Shown here piece by piece: positions 23,379-34,477 of a stretch of DNA of 64,000 nucleotides. A model generated the notes under the pieces. The model was not told where the DNA came from and made no database searches. It worked only from the letters and a program-made list of their open reading frames with translations. The translations under genes and the position numbers were made by a program. Numbering within the stretch: position 1 is the first letter of the stretch; every line of letters begins with the position of its first letter. The DNA is taken from the NCBI RefSeq assembly GCF_003943935.1, contig NZ_RJOB01000003.1, positions 62,001 to 126,000 of the forward strand, given 5' to 3'. Source of the stretch: Streptococcus mitis. Its GTDB lineage: Bacteria > Bacillota > Bacilli > Lactobacillales > Streptococcaceae.

Positions 23379-25045
23379 CCTTCTCTCCTTTCTTTGTAAA
23401 ATGCCGTCAAAGCAAGTGGATCAACGTCGAGCTTCTTAGCCAAGTTGAAGATAGAGGTTTCTTTTAGGTTGGCTTTTACTAACAGCTCGGGATTGCTCAA
23501 CAGACTAGCTGGATTAGTGTCTGCAATCAATTCCCCGTCCACCATGACAAGGGCCCGGTCTGAATAATCCAGCATCAATTGCATATCATGTGTAATCATG
23601 ACAATGGTATGACCTTTTCGATGCAGTTCTTCGAGAAATTCCATAATCTCAGTATAGTTCTTCTGGTCTTGGCCTGCTGTCGGTTCATCTAGAAGGATAA
23701 TTTCAGCTCCTAAAACCAAAATCGATGCAATGGCGACACGTTTCTTCTGTCCAAATGATAGGGCAGAAATAGGCCAATTACGGAATTCATAGAGACCACA
23801 AATTTTCAAGGTTTCATAGACTCTTGTTTCAATTTCCTTCTCATCCACACCTCGCAAACGAAGCCCTAGAGCCACCTCATCAAAAATCATATTGGTTGAA
23901 ATCATTTGATTGGGATTTTGCAGCACATAGCCTACTCGTTCTGCCCGCTCTGCAACAGAATCTCCTTTGATATCCTGTCCTTCCCAAAGATAGCAGCCTT
24001 CCGTCTGAATAAAACTACTTAAGGCCTTGGCTAGGGTTGATTTCCCTGCTCCATTTTTTCCGACAATGGCAATCTTTTCGCCCTTTTTAATATCCAGATA
24101 AATGGATTTTAAAATCAGTCTATCATCATAAGAAAAAGACACATCCTCTAATCTAAAGAGTGACTGCAATTCTTGGGTTTCTTTTGCCAGCTCCGTCTGT
24201 AACTGAATCTGGCCTTTTGAGATAGACAAGTTATCCAGATTTGCTAATTGTTCTTCCTTGACTAAATCCACACCCAATTGACGGAGAGTAGTTAGATAAA
24301 GGGGTTCTCGAATTCCATTTTGAGTCAACAGATCAGTCGCCAGTAGCTGGTCAGGGCTCCCATTAAAGAGGATACGACCATCGTTTATCAAGACAATCCG
24401 ATCCACAGAGCAATGCAGAACATCCTCCAAACGGTGCTCAATAATAAGGGTCGTCGTCCCCTCCTCCTTATGAATCTGGTCAATCAATTCGATAATATCC
24501 TGACCTGACTTGGGATCTAGATTGGCGAGTGGCTCATCAAACAAAAGGATCGGACTCTCATCAATCAAGACACCAGCTAGACTAACTCGCTGCTTTTGTC
24601 CACCAGACAAATCCTGAGGACGATGATTCAGCAAAGAAAGAAGGTCCAGCTTTTCAGCCCATTTATGAACACGACTTTTCATCTCTTCTAAAGCTGTCAC
24701 ATCATTTTCCAGAGCAAAAGCCAAATCCTCTGCTACGGATAAACCGATAAACTGCCCATCTGTATCCTGCAAAACTGTGCTGACCAGATGAGATTTATCA
24801 TAGATGCTCATATCAAAGGCTACTTGCCCCTTGATCAAAAATTCTCCAGACTTCTGCCCCTTGTAAATATTGGGAATAATCCCATTCAAACACTGACCCA
24901 AGGTAGACTTACCTGACCCAGATGGACCAACAATTAAGACTTTCTCTCCCTTGTAAATGGTCAAATTCATCCCTTGCAAGGTCGGTTCTTGTTGCGTTTC
25001 ATACTGGAAAGAGAAATCCTTCCACTCAATTATAGCTTCTTTCAT
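23363..25045 (-). CDS. ECF transporter ATPase, two fused ABC domains
   Basis: This protein has 560 residues with two ABC cassettes in one chain. Domain 1 (about 1-235): Walker [10 protein letters not shown] near 40, signature [11 protein letters not shown], Walker [14 protein letters not shown]. Domain 2 (about 290-520): Walker [10 protein letters not shown], signature [11 protein letters not shown] (F for the second G), Walker [13 protein letters not shown]. This YkoD-like fusion replaces separate EcfA and EcfA' subunits. A RUP repeat separates it from the S component gene. Confidence 0.92.
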   Translation of the reverse strand: MKEAIIEWKDFSFQYETQQEPTLQGMNLTIYKGEKVLIVGPSGSGKSTLGQCLNGIIPNIYKGQKSGEFLIKGQVAFDMSIYDKSHLVSTVLQDTDGQFIGLSVAEDLAFALENDVTALEEMKSRVHKWAEKLDLLSLLNHRPQDLSGGQKQRVSLAGVLIDESPILLFDEPLANLDPKSGQDIIELIDQIHKEEGTTTLIIEHRLEDVLHCSVDRIVLINDGRILFNGSPDQLLATDLLTQNGIREPLYLTTLRQLGVDLVKEEQLANLDNLSISKGQIQLQTELAKETQELQSLFRLEDVSFSYDDRLILKSIYLDIKKGEKIAIVGKNGAGKSTLAKALSSFIQTEGCYLWEGQDIKGDSVAERAERVGYVLQNPNQMISTNMIFDEVALGLRLRGVDEKEIETRVYETLKICGLYEFRNWPISALSFGQKKRVAIASILVLGAEIILLDEPTAGQDQKNYTEIMEFLEELHRKGHTIVMITHDMQLMLDYSDRALVMVDGELIADTNPASLLSNPELLVKANLKETSIFNLAKKLDVDPLALTAFYKERREGCKQN

Positions 25046-25068
25046 CTTACTCTCTTCATTCGCTTCTT

Positions 25069-25181
25069 CTACTCAATGAAAATCAAAGAGCAAACCAGGA
25101 AGCTAGCCGTAGGTTGCTCAAAACACTGTTTTGAGGTTGCAGATAGAGCTGACGCGGTTTGAAGAGATTTTCGCAGAGTAT
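25069..25181. repeat. RUP-type repeat between ECF genes
   Basis: About 113 bases from TACTCAATGAAAATCAAAG to GATTTTCGCAGAGTATT, the standard short form. It lies upstream of the ATPase gene, between it and the terminator at 25296-25322. Confidence 0.9.
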
Positions 25182-25295
25182 TAGACTTCTATTTTATCAT
25201 AAATCTACCCCTTCTTACAGACTCTTCTCTTAAAATCTTAGCGTCAAAAAGATTCCTATCCTAGCTTGCTTGCCTAACTAATCTATAAACATCGA

Positions 25296-25322
25296 AAAAG
25301 ACTGGTTGTCCAGCCTTTTCCC
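25296..25322 (-). terminator. Terminator after the ECF S component gene
   Basis: On the minus strand AAGGCTGG ACAA CCAGTCTT is followed by TTTC. It suggests that the S component and the SAM-hydrolase-like gene form one transcript, with partial or no readthrough to the ATPase and T genes. Confidence 0.7.
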
Positions 25323-25327
25323 TTATG

Positions 25328-25873
25328 TTAATCCTTTTTCAAACTTCCTGAACGAGTTTGCGTACGTGAATAAGCTAGCAAGAGAAGGGTACCTGCAATA
25401 GCTATAGTTACAGCATTAGCAATTCCCGCAACAATCCCTTGGGCAAATACTTTTTCTGCCGCTTCTTGATAAATCACAACGTCTCCAAGTGGTGCCAAGA
25501 CACCCCAAACCAGAGCATTTGCGACAATCTGAATGAGGTTAAAGAAGACAATATCCTTCAACCCAAAAACACCTTGTGTTACTCGAATGTATTTTCTAAA
25601 GAGTCCTACAGCTAGACCAAAGAGACCACTAGCAATAATCCAAGTCCACCACAGACCATAGCCAGCAAGAGAGTCCTTCACTGCATGCCCAATTAAACCA
25701 ACAAGTAATCCCACTAGAGGGCCAAAAATGATAGACAAGAGGCTCTGTACCGCATACTGAAGCTGGATGCTTGTATTTGGAACGGGTGTCGGAATGCTAA
25801 TCATACCGATAACAACAAAGAGCGCAGCTCCAACACCGATAGCAACAACTTGTTTAATTGATTGATTTTTCAT
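25328..25873 (-). CDS. ECF transporter S component, UPF0397 family
   Basis: This protein has 181 residues. Six membrane segments and the start [20 protein letters not shown] with the A-x3-A helix that contacts the T subunit; [20 protein letters not shown] and [20 protein letters not shown] are typical of UPF0397. The substrate is unproven. The gene 16 bases upstream encodes a SAM-hydrolase-like enzyme, which suggests an adenosine, methionine or related compound. ATPase and T genes follow after a terminator and a RUP. Confidence 0.88.
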   Translation of the reverse strand: MKNQSIKQVVAIGVGAALFVVIGMISIPTPVPNTSIQLQYAVQSLLSIIFGPLVGLLVGLIGHAVKDSLAGYGLWWTWIIASGLFGLAVGLFRKYIRVTQGVFGLKDIVFFNLIQIVANALVWGVLAPLGDVVIYQEAAEKVFAQGIVAGIANAVTIAIAGTLLLLAYSRTQTRSGSLKKD

Positions 25874-25888
25874 CTATATTCTCCTATT

Positions 25889-26737
25889 TTATGATTCTAT
25901 TTTCTTTATTTCAATGGTCCAAGATGAACCGACACCCACATTATAAGCCTTGGCAAAGGAACCTTGATTGATAGCCAGACCTAAACGATAGAGAGAGTTG
26001 ATGTAAAGGATGGGTTGCCCAATTCTCACATCTGCAAATGATTTACCATAGACAACCTGATTTTGATAGACCAGCATATCAGCGTGATAGATAGTCACTT
26101 CAAAACGGTCACCGAATGCTGGTTCCAGCTTGTAAAATTCTTCCCGTGTGATAGAGGTCCAAAGCGAACCAAAACGCACATCCAGAATGTCAATAGCTCC
26201 CTTTACCAGATGATCTTCAATGATGGTCTCTACGACTGGAAGCTCCACAATCTGATCCACACTGAGCTCTGGTCCCACTTCCTCAAATGTAATGTGACCA
26301 CTGGCTAGTTTAGCTCCAGTATAAGCATAAACATCACGACCGTGGAAGGTATAAGAATGCTCTGTGTTTTGACGTCTATTGGCTACCTCAGAAATTTCAC
26401 GAATGGCTACAATACCAACGTGTTTCTTGATAAAAGAAAGTGTCCCATTATCTGGCGTGACAATGTATTGATTTTTTGCAGTCTTGGCAACCACACTCTT
26501 ACGTTTCGAGCCGACACCTGGATCGACCACCGATACAAAAGTCGTTCCCTCAGGCCAGTAATCCACCGTCTGAAAGAGTCGGTAACTCCCCTCAAAAATA
26601 TTATAAGGCGTGATATCGTGCGTCAAGTGATGGATTTTTAAGGTTGGAGACTCTTCTAAAGCCACTCCAATCATAGCCGATACCGCACCATCTACCAGAC
26701 CAAAGTCTGATTGTAGTACCAATAAATTATTATTCAT
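25889..26737 (-). CDS. SAM hydrolase (adenosine-forming)/DUF62 family protein
   Basis: This protein has 282 residues from the ATG at 26737 (MNNNLLVLQSDFGLVDGAVS) behind GAGGAGA. The N-terminal domain has LQSDFG, HDITPYNIFEG and VVDPGVGS and TPDNGTLSF, the SAM-binding signature of SAM-dependent halogenases and SAM hydroxide adenosyltransferases. The C-terminal domain (about 170-282) is a beta barrel. Outside fluorinase producers such proteins hydrolyse SAM to adenosine and methionine. Its pairing with an ECF transporter is the main clue to role. Confidence 0.87.
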   Translation of the reverse strand: MNNNLLVLQSDFGLVDGAVSAMIGVALEESPTLKIHHLTHDITPYNIFEGSYRLFQTVDYWPEGTTFVSVVDPGVGSKRKSVVAKTAKNQYIVTPDNGTLSFIKKHVGIVAIREISEVANRRQNTEHSYTFHGRDVYAYTGAKLASGHITFEEVGPELSVDQIVELPVVETIIEDHLVKGAIDILDVRFGSLWTSITREEFYKLEPAFGDRFEVTIYHADMLVYQNQVVYGKSFADVRIGQPILYINSLYRLGLAINQGSFAKAYNVGVGSSWTIEIKKIES

Positions 26738-26925
26738 TTTGTCTCCTCGTATGTCCTTTATCATACCATATTTTCTAGAAAGTCGCTAATAGCTATTTCA
26801 ATTGGTTAGGGTATAGTTTTACCTTATAGCAAATTTCCTACTAAAAGCTCTTGTTATTAGCTAGTAGGTGCATTTTTTCTTGAAAAAAGGTATGATAGTT
26901 ACATCATGAAAAAGTAGGTTTTATT

Positions 26926-28275
26926 ATGAAAATTATCCTTGTCGGAGGGGGAAAAGTTGGTTTTGCCCTCTGTCGCTCCTTGGTTGCAGAAAAGCACGAT
27001 GTTTTGCTGATTGAACAAGACGAAGCCGTCCTCAATCATATTGTCAATCGCTTTGATATCATAGGTATCCTTGGTAACGGGGCTGATTTTACCATCCTTG
27101 AGCAAGCCAGCGTCCAAGATTGTGACATCTTTATCGCCCTGACTGAGTACGATGAAGTAAACATGATTGCAGCCGTTCTAGCCAAGAAAATGGGGGCTAA
27201 AGAGACTATCGTTCGGGTGCGTAATCCTGAGTATTCTAACTCTTATTTCAAAGAAAAGAATATTCTCGGTTTTTCTCTTATCGTTAACCCTGAGCTCTTG
27301 GCTGCCCGCGCCATCGCTAATATCATTGACTTCCCCAACGCCCTCTCTGTCGAACGCTTTGCTGGTGGACGCGTTAGCCTCATGGAATTTGTCGTCAAAT
27401 CCACTAGCTGTCTTTGCCAAATGCCCATTTCTGATTTTCGGAAAAAATTTGGCAACGTCATTGTCTGCGCCATAGAGAGGGATCATCAAATTATCATCCC
27501 AAGTGGTGACATGACCATACAGGATAAAGATAGAATCTTTGTCACTGGTAACCGTGTTGATATGATGCTCTTCCATAATTATTTCAAATCTCGTGCTGTG
27601 AAGAGCCTTCTCATCGTCGGGGCTGGAAGAATTGCCTATTATCTACTAGGTATTCTCAAAGACAGTCGTATCGATACCAAAGTCATCGAGATTAATTCTG
27701 AAAGAGCACGTTTCTTTAGTGAGAAATTCCCTAATCTCTATATTGTCCAAGGAGATGGTACCGCAAAAGATATTCTGCTAGAAGAAAGTGCTCAAAACTA
27801 TGATGCAGTAGCAACCCTAACAGGAGTTGACGAAGAGAATATTATTACCTCTATGTTCCTTGATAGTATCGGAGTGCAAAAAAATATTAGCAAGGTTAAC
27901 AGAACTAGTCTCCTTGAAATTATCCATGCGCCTGATTTTTCAAGTATCATAACACCTAAAATCATCGCTGTAGATACAATCATGCACTTTATTAGAGGTC
28001 GGGTTAATGCTCAGTATTCAGACCTTCAAGCCATGCACCATCTAGCCAACGGTCAAATCGAAACCCTGCAATTCCATATAAAGGAAGCCAATAAAATGAC
28101 TGCCAAACCTCTTTCTCAACTGAAACTAAAAAAAGGGGTTCTCATTGCAGCCATCATTCGAAAAGGAAAGACTATTTTCCCTACTGGAGAGGATATGCTG
28201 GAAGTTGGAGATAAGCTCCTAGTAATAACCTTATTGCCAAACATCACCAAGATTTATGATTTGATTGCGAGGTAA
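26926..28275 (+). CDS. trkA: Trk potassium uptake protein TrkA
   Basis: This protein has 449 residues, a full-length two-lobe TrkA. RCK N-lobe 1 starts MKIILVGGGKVGFALCRSLV with the nucleotide loop GGGKVG, and a TrkA_C domain follows (about 140-215). RCK lobe 2 has LLIVGAGRIAYYLLGIL (about 227-245), and a second TrkA_C domain closes (about 365-449). It gates the TrkH channel encoded three bases downstream. The promoter region is shared with the divergent SAM-hydrolase gene; TATGAT near 26891 is a possible -10. Confidence 0.93.
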   Translation: MKIILVGGGKVGFALCRSLVAEKHDVLLIEQDEAVLNHIVNRFDIIGILGNGADFTILEQASVQDCDIFIALTEYDEVNMIAAVLAKKMGAKETIVRVRNPEYSNSYFKEKNILGFSLIVNPELLAARAIANIIDFPNALSVERFAGGRVSLMEFVVKSTSCLCQMPISDFRKKFGNVIVCAIERDHQIIIPSGDMTIQDKDRIFVTGNRVDMMLFHNYFKSRAVKSLLIVGAGRIAYYLLGILKDSRIDTKVIEINSERARFFSEKFPNLYIVQGDGTAKDILLEESAQNYDAVATLTGVDEENIITSMFLDSIGVQKNISKVNRTSLLEIIHAPDFSSIITPKIIAVDTIMHFIRGRVNAQYSDLQAMHHLANGQIETLQFHIKEANKMTAKPLSQLKLKKGVLIAAIIRKGKTIFPTGEDMLEVGDKLLVITLLPNITKIYDLIAR

Positions 28276-28278
28276 GAA

Positions 28279-29718
28279 ATGAATAAAAGTATGATTCGTT
28301 ACCTCCTTTCAAAGTTACTTTTGATTGAAGCTGTTCTTCTCTTGGTTCCTGTTGCGATTACTGTCTATTACCATGAGTCAAGCCAAGTCTTTACAGCCCT
28401 CTTTACGACAATTGGGATTCTCGTATTACTAGGTGGTTCAGGAATTTTACAAAAACCAAAAAATCAACGGATTTATGCTAAGGAGGGAATCTTGATTGTT
28501 GCCCTCTGTTGGATTCTTTGGTCTTTCTTTGGGGGGCTCCCCTTTGTTTTTGCTGGGCAAATTCCCAGCCTTATCGATGCCTTTTTTGAGATTAGTTCTG
28601 GCTTTACAACTACTGGAGCAACTATTTTAAACGATGTTTCGGTTCTCAGTCGCTCCCTCCTCTTCTGGCGAAGTTTTACCCATTTGATTGGAGGGATGGG
28701 AGTGCTTGTTTTTGCACTTGCTATTATGGACAATGCCAAGAATAGCCACCTAGAAGTGATGAAGGCTGAGGTTCCTGGCCCTGTTTTCGGTAAGGTTGTA
28801 TCCAAGCTAAAAAACACCGCTCAGATTCTCTATCTCCTTTATCTAGCTCTCTTCTCCCTCTTTGTCATCATCTATTATCTAGCTGGTATGCCCCTATTTG
28901 ATAGTTTCGTCATTGCTATGGGGACAGCGGGAACAGGGGGCTTTACCGTCTATAACGATGGAATTGCTCACTATGGCAGCTCACTGATTACCTATCTGGT
29001 TAGCATCGGAGTTCTGGTTTTTGGGGTAAATTTCAACCTCTACTACTACCTCATGCTCCGTCGCGTCAAAGCCTTCTTAGGAGATGAAGAACTTCGGGCT
29101 TACTTGGTCATCGTACTGGTTTCTACAGGCTTGATTAGTCTTAATACCCTCTATCTCTATCCAGGATTTTCTAAGAGCTTTGAAATGGCCTTCTTCCAGG
29201 TTTCCAACATCATTACAACAACTGGTTTTGGATATGGAGACATTACCAACTGGCCCCTCTTCTCCCAGTTTATTCTTCTCTTCCTCATGGGAATCGGTGG
29301 CTCTGCTGGTTCAACCGCAGGTGGACTCAAGGTTATTCGAGGCCTCATCCTTTCAAAAATTGCCAAAAACCAGATTTTGTCAATCCTATCCCCCCACCGT
29401 GTTTTGACCCTCCATGTTAATAAAACAGTGATTGATAAGGATACCCAGCATAAGATTCTCAAGTACTTTGTCATCTATGCTATGATTTTGCTAGCACTTA
29501 TCTTTATTGTCAGCCTAGATAGCAATGATTTTCTAGTTGTGACCAGCGCTGTCTTCAGCTGTTTCAATAATATCGGGCCTATTCTAGGAACAACTTCTAG
29601 CTTCTCAATCTTTAGTCCTATCTCAAAAATTCTCCTCTCCTTTGCAATGATTGCAGGACGTTTGGAGATTTATCCAATCCTACTTCTCTTTATGAAGAGG
29701 ACTTGGTCTAAGAGATAA
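28279..29718 (+). CDS. trkH: Trk potassium channel TrkH
   Basis: This protein has 479 residues and about ten membrane segments in four M1-P-M2 repeats. Selectivity filters are visible as TTGAT (SSGFTTTGATIL), GTAGTGGF, TTTGFGYGD and a fourth CFNNIGPILGT, all with the conserved glycine. GGSAGSTAGGLKVIRGLIL is the hallmark of the third repeat. It takes up potassium with TrkA as the cytoplasmic gate. Operon with trkA. Confidence 0.95.
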   Translation: MNKSMIRYLLSKLLLIEAVLLLVPVAITVYYHESSQVFTALFTTIGILVLLGGSGILQKPKNQRIYAKEGILIVALCWILWSFFGGLPFVFAGQIPSLIDAFFEISSGFTTTGATILNDVSVLSRSLLFWRSFTHLIGGMGVLVFALAIMDNAKNSHLEVMKAEVPGPVFGKVVSKLKNTAQILYLLYLALFSLFVIIYYLAGMPLFDSFVIAMGTAGTGGFTVYNDGIAHYGSSLITYLVSIGVLVFGVNFNLYYYLMLRRVKAFLGDEELRAYLVIVLVSTGLISLNTLYLYPGFSKSFEMAFFQVSNIITTTGFGYGDITNWPLFSQFILLFLMGIGGSAGSTAGGLKVIRGLILSKIAKNQILSILSPHRVLTLHVNKTVIDKDTQHKILKYFVIYAMILLALIFIVSLDSNDFLVVTSAVFSCFNNIGPILGTTSSFSIFSPISKILLSFAMIAGRLEIYPILLLFMKRTWSKR

Positions 29719-29721
29719 AAT

Positions 29722-29760
29722 ACAACCACACATTGTAAACTTACAAAGTGTGGTATTTTT
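29722..29760 (+). terminator. trkA-trkH terminator
   Basis: CCACACATTGTAA pairs with TTACAAAGTGTGG, then TATTTTTAT. It directly follows the trkH stop. Confidence 0.8.
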
Positions 29761-29855
29761 ATACTCTTCGAAAATCAAATACCTACCGCAACTCAACAAG
29801 TATCTTTGAATCCCGGTCAGATATTTCAGTGCCTGACTTAAGGAATTTAATAATC

Positions 29856-29893
29856 CAAAAAACAACCCTCAGTCGACTGACCGAGGGTTACTT
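29856..29893 (-). terminator. pflB terminator
   Basis: On the minus strand TAACCCTCGGTCAGTCGACT GAGGGTTG forms a stem (AACCCTC/GAGGGTT) followed by TTTTTT. An interior GTCAGTCGACTGA can pair as well. Confidence 0.8.
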
Positions 29894-29915
29894 ATTTCAT
29901 TATTAAAGAACTTGA

Positions 29916-32240
29916 TTAGCTCAATGCATCCAAGGCATCATCCATTGAAAGAACTTCGTGGAAGACACGTTGTGTCAATTCAGTTTTTTGTTCTGGAGTG
30001 AGGTATTTAGTGTTTACACAGTATCCAGAGATACGTACGATAACGTCTTCACCAGACATGATCTTTTCGTAAACATCGTTCAAGTCCATAACGTTCAAGT
30101 TAACGTGTTGTCCACCGTTTTCGAAGTAACCATCAAGGATTGTTACCAAGTTATCAACTTGTTCGTCACGAGTCTTACCAAGAGCGCGAGGTGAAACTTG
30201 AGTTGTCAATGAGATACCGTCAGCTGCATAACTAAAGTCAAGGCTAGAAAGTGAGTTCAAGTTTTGCAACCATCCACCTTTAGCTTTGTTAGATGGGTTA
30301 GCACCTGGTGAGAAGAATTCAAGTTTAGACAAGTTCACAGAACCATCTTCGTTGAGGTATACACCTTTGTGAACTGGTGAGTTACCAGTTTGTTTAGAGT
30401 AAGCAACGTTAGATGTGATAGTCAAAAGTGAAACTGTAGCTTCTGCGTCTTTGTAAAGTTTGTGGCTACGTAGACGAGTAGTGTAAGCTTCGATCAACCA
30501 TTCTGCCAATTCGTTTGAACGTGGGTCATCTTCACCCCAACGTGGGTATTCACCGATTGTTTCGTAATCGTAGATGTAGCCATTTTCGTCACGGATTGGT
30601 TTAACTGTAGCGTATTTGATAGCTGACAATGTATCAACAGTGTTAGCAAATCCACAGATACCGAATCCCATGTTCGCACGTTGTTTAGTTGGCAAGAAGG
30701 CCATTTGAACAGCTTCGTAGTTGTACTTATCAGTCATGTAGTGGATGATGTTCAAAGCATCTACGTAAGTGTCAGTCAACCAGTCAAGAGATTTTTCAAA
30801 GTTAGCTTTAACTGATTCGAATTCAAGAACTTCGTCACGGATTGGTTCGATGTCAAATACTTTGTAGTCTTTGTGTACATCGTCGTAACCACCGTTCAAA
30901 CCAGTAAGAAGGGCTTTCAATACGTTTACACGCGCACCAAAGTACTGGATGTTGTGGCGTTGTTCTTCATTTTCTGGGTCAAGTGGAGACACACAGCATG
31001 AGATACAGCTCATTTCACCATATCCGTCTTTAGCCATTGTTGTTACACCTTCGTATTGGATAGAAGAGTGTTTGTGGCTCATGTGCATACAGTAGCGACG
31101 GAAGTTGTATGGCAATTTGTCAGTCCAAAGAACTGTCAAGTTTGGTTCTGGTGAGTTACCGATATTGTCAAGAGTGTTCAAGAAACGGTAGTCCATCTTA
31201 GTAACACGGTGACGACCGTCGTTACCCATACCAGCCATAGAAGTTGTGATGAAAGTTGGGTCACCTGAGTACAATTGGTCATAAGCTTTTGTACGAGCAA
31301 ATTTAACTGTACGAAGTTTCATAACGAAATCATCAACGAATTCTTGGATTTCTGATTCAGTAAATGTACCACGAGCAAGGTCACGTTCTGCAAAGATGTC
31401 CAATACGATTGGTACACGTCCTAGAGATGTAGCAGCACCGTTGATCACACGGCAAACAGACATGAAGGCGATGTTAACCCATTGGATAGCTTCTTTAACG
31501 TTCATCGCTGGTTTGCGAACGTCAACTCCGTATAGGTCACCCAAGCGAACAACTTGTTGCAATGCTTGGTATTGAAGGTTGATTTCTTCACGAAGACGGA
31601 TTGTTTCTTCATCGATTTCTTCGATTGCATTCCAGTCGTTTACTTTTTCTTGCATCAAGTAGTCTGCACCGTAAAGAGCAAGACGTGCGTAAACACCGAT
31701 GATACGTCCGCGTGAGTATGCATCTGGAAGACCAGTTACAGTGTGTGCGTGACGAGCGCGACGGATATTTGAAGTGTAGGCACGGAAGATACCGTCGTTA
31801 ACTGTTGTTACGTATTTAGTAAAGATTTCGTGAACAGCTGGGTCTGGTTCGTATCCATTTTCTTTCAAAGTAGTTTCAGCCATACGGATACCACCTTTTG
31901 GCATGAAGTTCAATTTGAAGAGTTCGTCATTTTGGATACCAAAGATAACTTCGTTTTCTTTATCGATAAATCCAGCAGGGATATCAGCGATAGATGTTGG
32001 ACGAGTGTCCATTGGGAAACGAGTTTCTTCGTAGTGAGCCTTAGTTTCTTCTACAATTTTTTTGATGTGAAGTGAACGTTCTGTTGGTCCAGCAAGGAAG
32101 CTTTCGTCTCCATCGTAAGGTGTGTAGTTAGCTTGTACAAAGCGTGATACACTTGCTTTTTCTTTCCAATCTACGCCTTTGAAGCCTTCCCAAGCTTTGT
32201 CAAAAATATCTTGTGCTTCAACAACTGTCTTAACAACCAT
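29916..32240 (-). CDS. pflB: Formate acetyltransferase (pyruvate formate-lyase)
   Basis: This protein has 774 residues. The active-site cysteine pair is in [20 protein letters not shown] and the glycyl radical site in [11 protein letters not shown] near residue 745. It converts pyruvate and CoA to acetyl-CoA and formate without oxygen. Residue order and length match streptococcal Pfl. Activation needs the PflA enzyme encoded elsewhere. A cre-like site overlaps the promoter, fitting control by CcpA. It is a single-gene transcript ending in its own terminator. Confidence 0.98.
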   Translation of the reverse strand: MVVKTVVEAQDIFDKAWEGFKGVDWKEKASVSRFVQANYTPYDGDESFLAGPTERSLHIKKIVEETKAHYEETRFPMDTRPTSIADIPAGFIDKENEVIFGIQNDELFKLNFMPKGGIRMAETTLKENGYEPDPAVHEIFTKYVTTVNDGIFRAYTSNIRRARHAHTVTGLPDAYSRGRIIGVYARLALYGADYLMQEKVNDWNAIEEIDEETIRLREEINLQYQALQQVVRLGDLYGVDVRKPAMNVKEAIQWVNIAFMSVCRVINGAATSLGRVPIVLDIFAERDLARGTFTESEIQEFVDDFVMKLRTVKFARTKAYDQLYSGDPTFITTSMAGMGNDGRHRVTKMDYRFLNTLDNIGNSPEPNLTVLWTDKLPYNFRRYCMHMSHKHSSIQYEGVTTMAKDGYGEMSCISCCVSPLDPENEEQRHNIQYFGARVNVLKALLTGLNGGYDDVHKDYKVFDIEPIRDEVLEFESVKANFEKSLDWLTDTYVDALNIIHYMTDKYNYEAVQMAFLPTKQRANMGFGICGFANTVDTLSAIKYATVKPIRDENGYIYDYETIGEYPRWGEDDPRSNELAEWLIEAYTTRLRSHKLYKDAEATVSLLTITSNVAYSKQTGNSPVHKGVYLNEDGSVNLSKLEFFSPGANPSNKAKGGWLQNLNSLSSLDFSYAADGISLTTQVSPRALGKTRDEQVDNLVTILDGYFENGGQHVNLNVMDLNDVYEKIMSGEDVIVRISGYCVNTKYLTPEQKTELTQRVFHEVLSMDDALDALS

Positions 32241-32295
32241 GTTAATGTCCTCTTTTTTCTTTCTAGTAACAACTATCTGTTACATTCATGAGACA

Positions 32296-32325
32296 AGTAT
32301 ACCACACAGTAATCGTTTTCAACAA
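32296..32325 (-). promoter_or_regulatory. pflB promoter with overlapping cre site
   Basis: Minus strand TTGTTG (32325-32320) and TATACT (32301-32296), 18 apart, form the promoter. TTGAAAACGATTACT (32322-32308) fits the CcpA consensus WTGNAANCGNWNNCW at every position. Its location on the -35 predicts catabolite control. Confidence 0.7.
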
Positions 32326-32477
32326 GTGGAAACCCCCTATTTTTACACTTTCTTTTCTAAAACAGTCTATATTTCATTCCAAACTGTATTATATTTTTGA
32401 AAAAACAAAGTCCTTTTTTCTTTTTTTCAGAAAAAAGGGTATAATATAAGAAAATAAGCAGTAAAAAGAGGCTAGGC

Positions 32478-33539
32478 ATGTTGATTTTTCCCTTGTTAAA
32501 TGATTTGTCAAGAAAAATCATCCATATTGACATGGATGCCTTTTTTGCTGCGGTAGAAATCAGAGACAATCCTAAACTCAGAGGAAAACCTGTCATTATC
32601 GGCAGCGACCCTCGGCAAACAGGTGGGCGGGGAGTCGTTTCTACTTGTAGCTATGAGGCACGAGCTTTTGGTGTCCATTCTGCTATGAGTTCTAAAGAAG
32701 CCTACGAACGTTGTCCTCAGGCCGTCTTTATCTCAGGAAATTATGAAAAATATAAAGCTGTGGGACTCCAGATTCGAGCTATCTTTAAGCGTTATACAGA
32801 TTTGATTGAACCTATGAGCATTGACGAAGCCTATTTGGATGTAACAGAAAATAAACTCGGGATTAAGTCAGCAGTCAAAATCGCTCGCCTCATTCAAGAG
32901 GATATCTGGCAAGAACTTCATCTAACTGCTTCTGCCGGTGTTTCCTACAACAAATTCTTAGCTAAAATGGCGAGCGATTATCAAAAACCACATGGTCTGA
33001 CAGTGATTCTACCTGACCAGGCTGAGGATTTTCTCAAACAAATGGATATTTCCAAGTTTCATGGAGTAGGAAAAAAGACGGTGGAACGACTTCATCAAAT
33101 GGGTGTTTTTACCGGCGCTGATCTACTTGAAGTCCCTGAAGTGACCCTAATAGACCGATTTGGTAGACTGGGCTACGATCTTTATCGAAAGGCTCGCGGT
33201 ATTCACAATTCCCCAGTCAAATCAAATCGCATTCGTAAATCCATCGGGAAGGAGAAAACCTATGGGAAGATTCTCCGTGCCGAGGAAGACATCAAAAAAG
33301 AGCTGACTCTCCTATCAGAAAGAGTCGCTCTCAATCTCAGCCAACAAGAAAAATCTGGAAAAATTGTCATTCTGAAAATCCGCTACGAAGACTTTTCAAC
33401 TCTTACTAAACGAAAAAGTCTAACTCAAAAAACACAGGATGCTAGTCAGATAACCCAAATAGCCCTGCAACTCTATGAAGAATTAAGCGAGAAAGAAAGA
33501 GGTGTCCGCCTGTTGGGGATTACCATGACTGGATTTTAA
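32478..33539 (+). CDS. dinB: DNA polymerase IV
   Basis: This protein has 353 residues. Y-family polymerase motifs: [44 protein letters not shown] with the catalytic D-E pair, then helix-hairpin-helix [14 protein letters not shown] and the little finger domain (about 235-353). It copies damaged DNA at the cost of accuracy. The gene stands divergent from pflB and ends at a bidirectional hairpin shared with uppP. Confidence 0.96.
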   Translation: MLIFPLLNDLSRKIIHIDMDAFFAAVEIRDNPKLRGKPVIIGSDPRQTGGRGVVSTCSYEARAFGVHSAMSSKEAYERCPQAVFISGNYEKYKAVGLQIRAIFKRYTDLIEPMSIDEAYLDVTENKLGIKSAVKIARLIQEDIWQELHLTASAGVSYNKFLAKMASDYQKPHGLTVILPDQAEDFLKQMDISKFHGVGKKTVERLHQMGVFTGADLLEVPEVTLIDRFGRLGYDLYRKARGIHNSPVKSNRIRKSIGKEKTYGKILRAEEDIKKELTLLSERVALNLSQQEKSGKIVILKIRYEDFSTLTKRKSLTQKTQDASQITQIALQLYEELSEKERGVRLLGITMTGF

Positions 33540-33571
33540 AACCTTGAAGAGCTACCCCTTCAAGGTTTTTC
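33540..33571. terminator. Bidirectional terminator between dinB and uppP
   Basis: AACCTTGAAG and CTTCAAGGTT form a 10-bp stem, with T runs on both strands (TTTTT to the right, AAAA... at the left). Both genes converge on it. Confidence 0.85.
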
Positions 33572-34417
33572 TTATACAAATAAACGGACAAAGCTGTAAA
33601 GTAGCAAGACACCACCAAGCACGATACGGTATTTACCGAAAAGAGTAAAGTCGTGTTTTTTCACATAACTGGTCAAGAAACGAATAGCGACCATGCTGAC
33701 TGCAAAGGCGACTCCCATCGCAACCAAGAGCAAGAACAATTGCCCAAAGCTCAAGAGTTGTCCTGCTTTCACAAATTTGAAAATCTTTAAGGCACTAGCT
33801 CCAAACATAACAGGAATTCCAAGATAGAAGGTAAATTCTGTCACAACAGAACGACTGGTTCCATTCAATAAACCACCGACGATTGTGGCCCCAGAACGGC
33901 TAGTTCCTGGCAAAAGGGCAAGAACTTGGAAGAGTCCGATATAGAAAGCTGTCGTATAAGGAAGCTTGTCCAACTCTGTCACACTTGGCTCGATAGCACG
34001 CGCTTTATTGCGCTTTTCCAAATAGATAAAGGCAATCCCATAGATAATCAACATAAGAGCAACAGAAACCATATTATGGAAGTGGGTATCAAACCAATCG
34101 TCAAATTTAAAGACACCAAGCAAAGGTAAAGTAGCAACTAAGACCTTCAACCACAGTCTCCAAGTCTTACGAACTTCCTGCTTGTCCTTAGTCGGTTTGA
34201 AAGGATTGAGCTTGTTAAAGTAAATAACCATGACCGCCAAAATCGCTCCAAGCTGAATTACAACATTAAACATGGACACAAAGGCTTCATTTTGATTTTG
34301 GTATTGGATAAATTCCTCTGCTAAAATCAAGTGCCCTGTACTGGAAATGGGCAACCATTCCGTAATTCCTTCAACAATCCCGAAGAAGATAGATTTTAAA
34401 ATTTCAATAAGATACAT
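33572..34417 (-). CDS. uppP: Undecaprenyl-diphosphatase
   Basis: This protein has 281 residues and eight membrane segments. The two UppP motifs are [20 protein letters not shown] (E-rich, catalytic) and [20 protein letters not shown]. It dephosphorylates C55-PP to C55-P to recycle the cell-wall lipid carrier and confers bacitracin resistance. It lies apart from other wall genes. Two PAP2 genes in this window may overlap in activity. Confidence 0.96.
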   Translation of the reverse strand: MYLIEILKSIFFGIVEGITEWLPISSTGHLILAEEFIQYQNQNEAFVSMFNVVIQLGAILAVMVIYFNKLNPFKPTKDKQEVRKTWRLWLKVLVATLPLLGVFKFDDWFDTHFHNMVSVALMLIIYGIAFIYLEKRNKARAIEPSVTELDKLPYTTAFYIGLFQVLALLPGTSRSGATIVGGLLNGTSRSVVTEFTFYLGIPVMFGASALKIFKFVKAGQLLSFGQLFLLLVAMGVAFAVSMVAIRFLTSYVKKHDFTLFGKYRIVLGGVLLLYSFVRLFV

Positions 34418-34477
34418 AGATTACTCCTTTTTCTATCTTCTATTATAGCATACTTTTTCAGTCTATGGCAGTTCTCT

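Noticed and set aside
29757-29776. TACTCTTCGAAAATC as another RUP copy
   Set aside because: Only about 15 bases of one end match, and the rest is unlike RUP. It might be a scar, but cannot be supported.
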